A DNA stretch of 22,377 bases from a virus. The notes beneath the pieces were generated by a model that saw nothing but the letters and a program-made list of their open reading frames with translations, was not told the DNA's origin and ran no database searches. Where the stretch lies: the IMG/VR virus record IMGVR_UViG_3300044799_000900, positions 1 to 22,377 of that record; one strand, given 5' to 3'. Positions 21,508 through 22,377 of the stretch are shown here, piece after piece (within the stretch, counting starts at the first letter, position 1; each line of letters opens with the position of its first letter). Position numbers and translations under genes: made by a program.

Positions 21508-22377
21508 ATGTTGAGTTCCATGGGAAAAAGAAAAAACGGTATGGACCGAAAAACGATGAAGAAAACTGAAAAAACATTACAGAAGGAACTTTTCCGCTTG
21601 CTGGCTAAGAAAGAGGAACTAAGGAAAGCGCAAGAGCAACTTCTCAAATCCGAGCGCCTAGCCGCCATCGGCCAATTGGCAACAATGATCGGGCATGATC
21701 TACGCAATCCTTTGACAAGCATCATCGGATCCACGTATTACTTAGAAAAAAAGTTAGATTCAAACGCGGACAGCAAAATGAGAGAGATGCTGGGCATCAT
21801 AAAGAAAAACGTAGAATACTTAAACAAAATCGTTAACGACCTTTTGGATTATTCTAGGGAGATCGTGCTAGAGTCAGCAACAAAGAACCCGAAAGCGATA
21901 ATGAAGGAAACTCTGTGTGGCGTCAAGATACCTGAGAATATTCGTTTAGTAAATTTGACTAAGAGTCAACCGAAAATGGAGGTCGACCTAAAGGAGATCA
22001 AGTGTGCCTTCGTTAATCTACTCACGAACGCGATAGATGCAATGCCTGAAGGCGGAACCCTCAAGATAGAAAGCAAAAGAACAGGAGACAGCGTGATTTT
22101 CAGGTTCTCAGACACTGGGACAGGAATCTCTCCAGACGCCATGAAGAACCTTTGGACTCCCCTCTTCACAACCAAGGCGAAGGGAATGGGCTTTGGTCTA
22201 CCTGTATGCAAACGCATAGTGGAAGCTCATGGAGGCAGCATTTCAGCTGAAAGCAAAGTGAACAAAGGCTCAACATTTACTGTTACTCTTCCAATCGAAT
22301 CAAAAACAAAAGAAGGAGGTGAAAAAGTATGGGCGAAACCGCAAGAATCCTCATCGTTGATGATGATGAGAATATAA
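21508..22377 (+). CDS. Cytoplasmic histidine kinase
   Basis: 289 residues. A short helical leader with coiled-coil heptads (about 15-50) precedes the HisKA helix GQLATMIGHDLRNPLTSIIG, phospho-acceptor H63. The ATPase domain has the N box LLTNAIDAMPEGG (N174), the G1 box FSDTGTGIS (D202) and the G2 box KGMGFGLPV. There is no transmembrane segment and no PAS or GAF sensor within the protein, so input probably comes from a partner. The last 49 bases overlap the start of a response regulator gene in another frame, which indicates coupled translation. Part of the host chromosome by appearance. Confidence 0.9.
   Translation: MLSSMGKRKNGMDRKTMKKTEKTLQKELFRLLAKKEELRKAQEQLLKSERLAAIGQLATMIGHDLRNPLTSIIGSTYYLEKKLDSNADSKMREMLGIIKKNVEYLNKIVNDLLDYSREIVLESATKNPKAIMKETLCGVKIPENIRLVNLTKSQPKMEVDLKEIKCAFVNLLTNAIDAMPEGGTLKIESKRTGDSVIFRFSDTGTGISPDAMKNLWTPLFTTKAKGMGFGLPVCKRIVEAHGGSISAESKVNKGSTFTVTLPIESKTKEGGEKVWAKPQESSSLMMMRI
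22329..22377 (+). CDS. Response regulator, first codons only
   Basis: Partial gene cut by the window end. A strong GGAGGTG lies 7 bases before the ATG. The first residues, MGETARILIVDDDENI, are the standard receiver-domain strand with the acidic pocket (DDD). It overlaps the kinase 3' end in a different frame and is the likely partner of that kinase. Its output domain lies outside the window. Confidence 0.85.
   Translation, partial: MGETARILIVDDDENI

Noticed and set aside
21441-21569. Possible small zinc-ribbon frame with an in-frame TAG at codon 5
   Set aside because: After the TAG it reads TCPFSAPSELACKRC and a basic tail, which resembles a decayed zinc ribbon with one Cys changed to Ser, or a TAG-decoded (pyrrolysine) gene. 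It overlaps the kinase start, and neither reading can be supported.

Overview
The window looks archaeal. Evidence seen in the sequence: TATA-like boxes about 25-45 bp ahead of starts, T-tract ends of transcription units, a secreted protein ending in a PEFP-plus-transmembrane-plus-lysine anchor, a typical archaeal small-output-domain/histidine-kinase/response-regulator neighbourhood on the right, and frequent GTG/TTG starts. The protein flavour (PEFP anchors, the small membrane proteins) suggests a Bathyarchaeia-like lineage, but that is inference and needs phylogeny.

Most of the window (about 4.87-20.8 kb) is the structural module of a head-tail (Caudoviricetes-type) provirus, nearly all on the minus strand. 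In transcription order (right to left) it reads: capsid maturation protease, capsid cement protein, HK97-fold major capsid protein, zinc-ribbon protein, winged-helix protein, portal, small beta protein, virion structural protein, LAGLIDADG homing endonuclease, repeat-rich fibre, secreted zinc phospholipase C-like enzyme on its own promoter, head-tail connector, head-closure protein fused to a six-hairpin-glycosidase-like domain, tail terminator with an inserted domain, tail tube, tail assembly chaperones with a canonical T TTT TTA -1 frameshift site, gp10-like protein, a very short tape measure, tail hub with an inserted domain, and a ribbon-helix-helix regulator. A second ribbon-helix-helix gene is divergent from the protease at the right edge.

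Left of this (2.3-4.7 kb, still minus strand, more AT-rich) are a pilin-like small membrane protein, a membrane zinc-ribbon protein, an intact solo Cas1 with no cas2, cas4 or CRISPR array in the window, and a coupled small HExxH metallopeptidase. The first 2.1 kb on the plus strand carries two proteins sharing an unusual N-terminal motif, one with a ParB-like nuclease domain, followed by a hairpin-rich noncoding stretch.

Right of 20.9 kb the sequence looks like host chromosome: a small NitrOD5-like protein, a histidine kinase and the first codons of a response regulator. No terminase, integrase, replication gene or tRNA is visible, so the element either continues beyond position 1 or is incomplete.

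The most notable points are the solo Cas1 with a possible SD-masking leader, the homing endonuclease that swapped the 3' end of a virion gene and left the old C-terminus behind, the frameshift site, the phospholipase C cargo gene, and three neck/tail proteins carrying extra surface-type domains.
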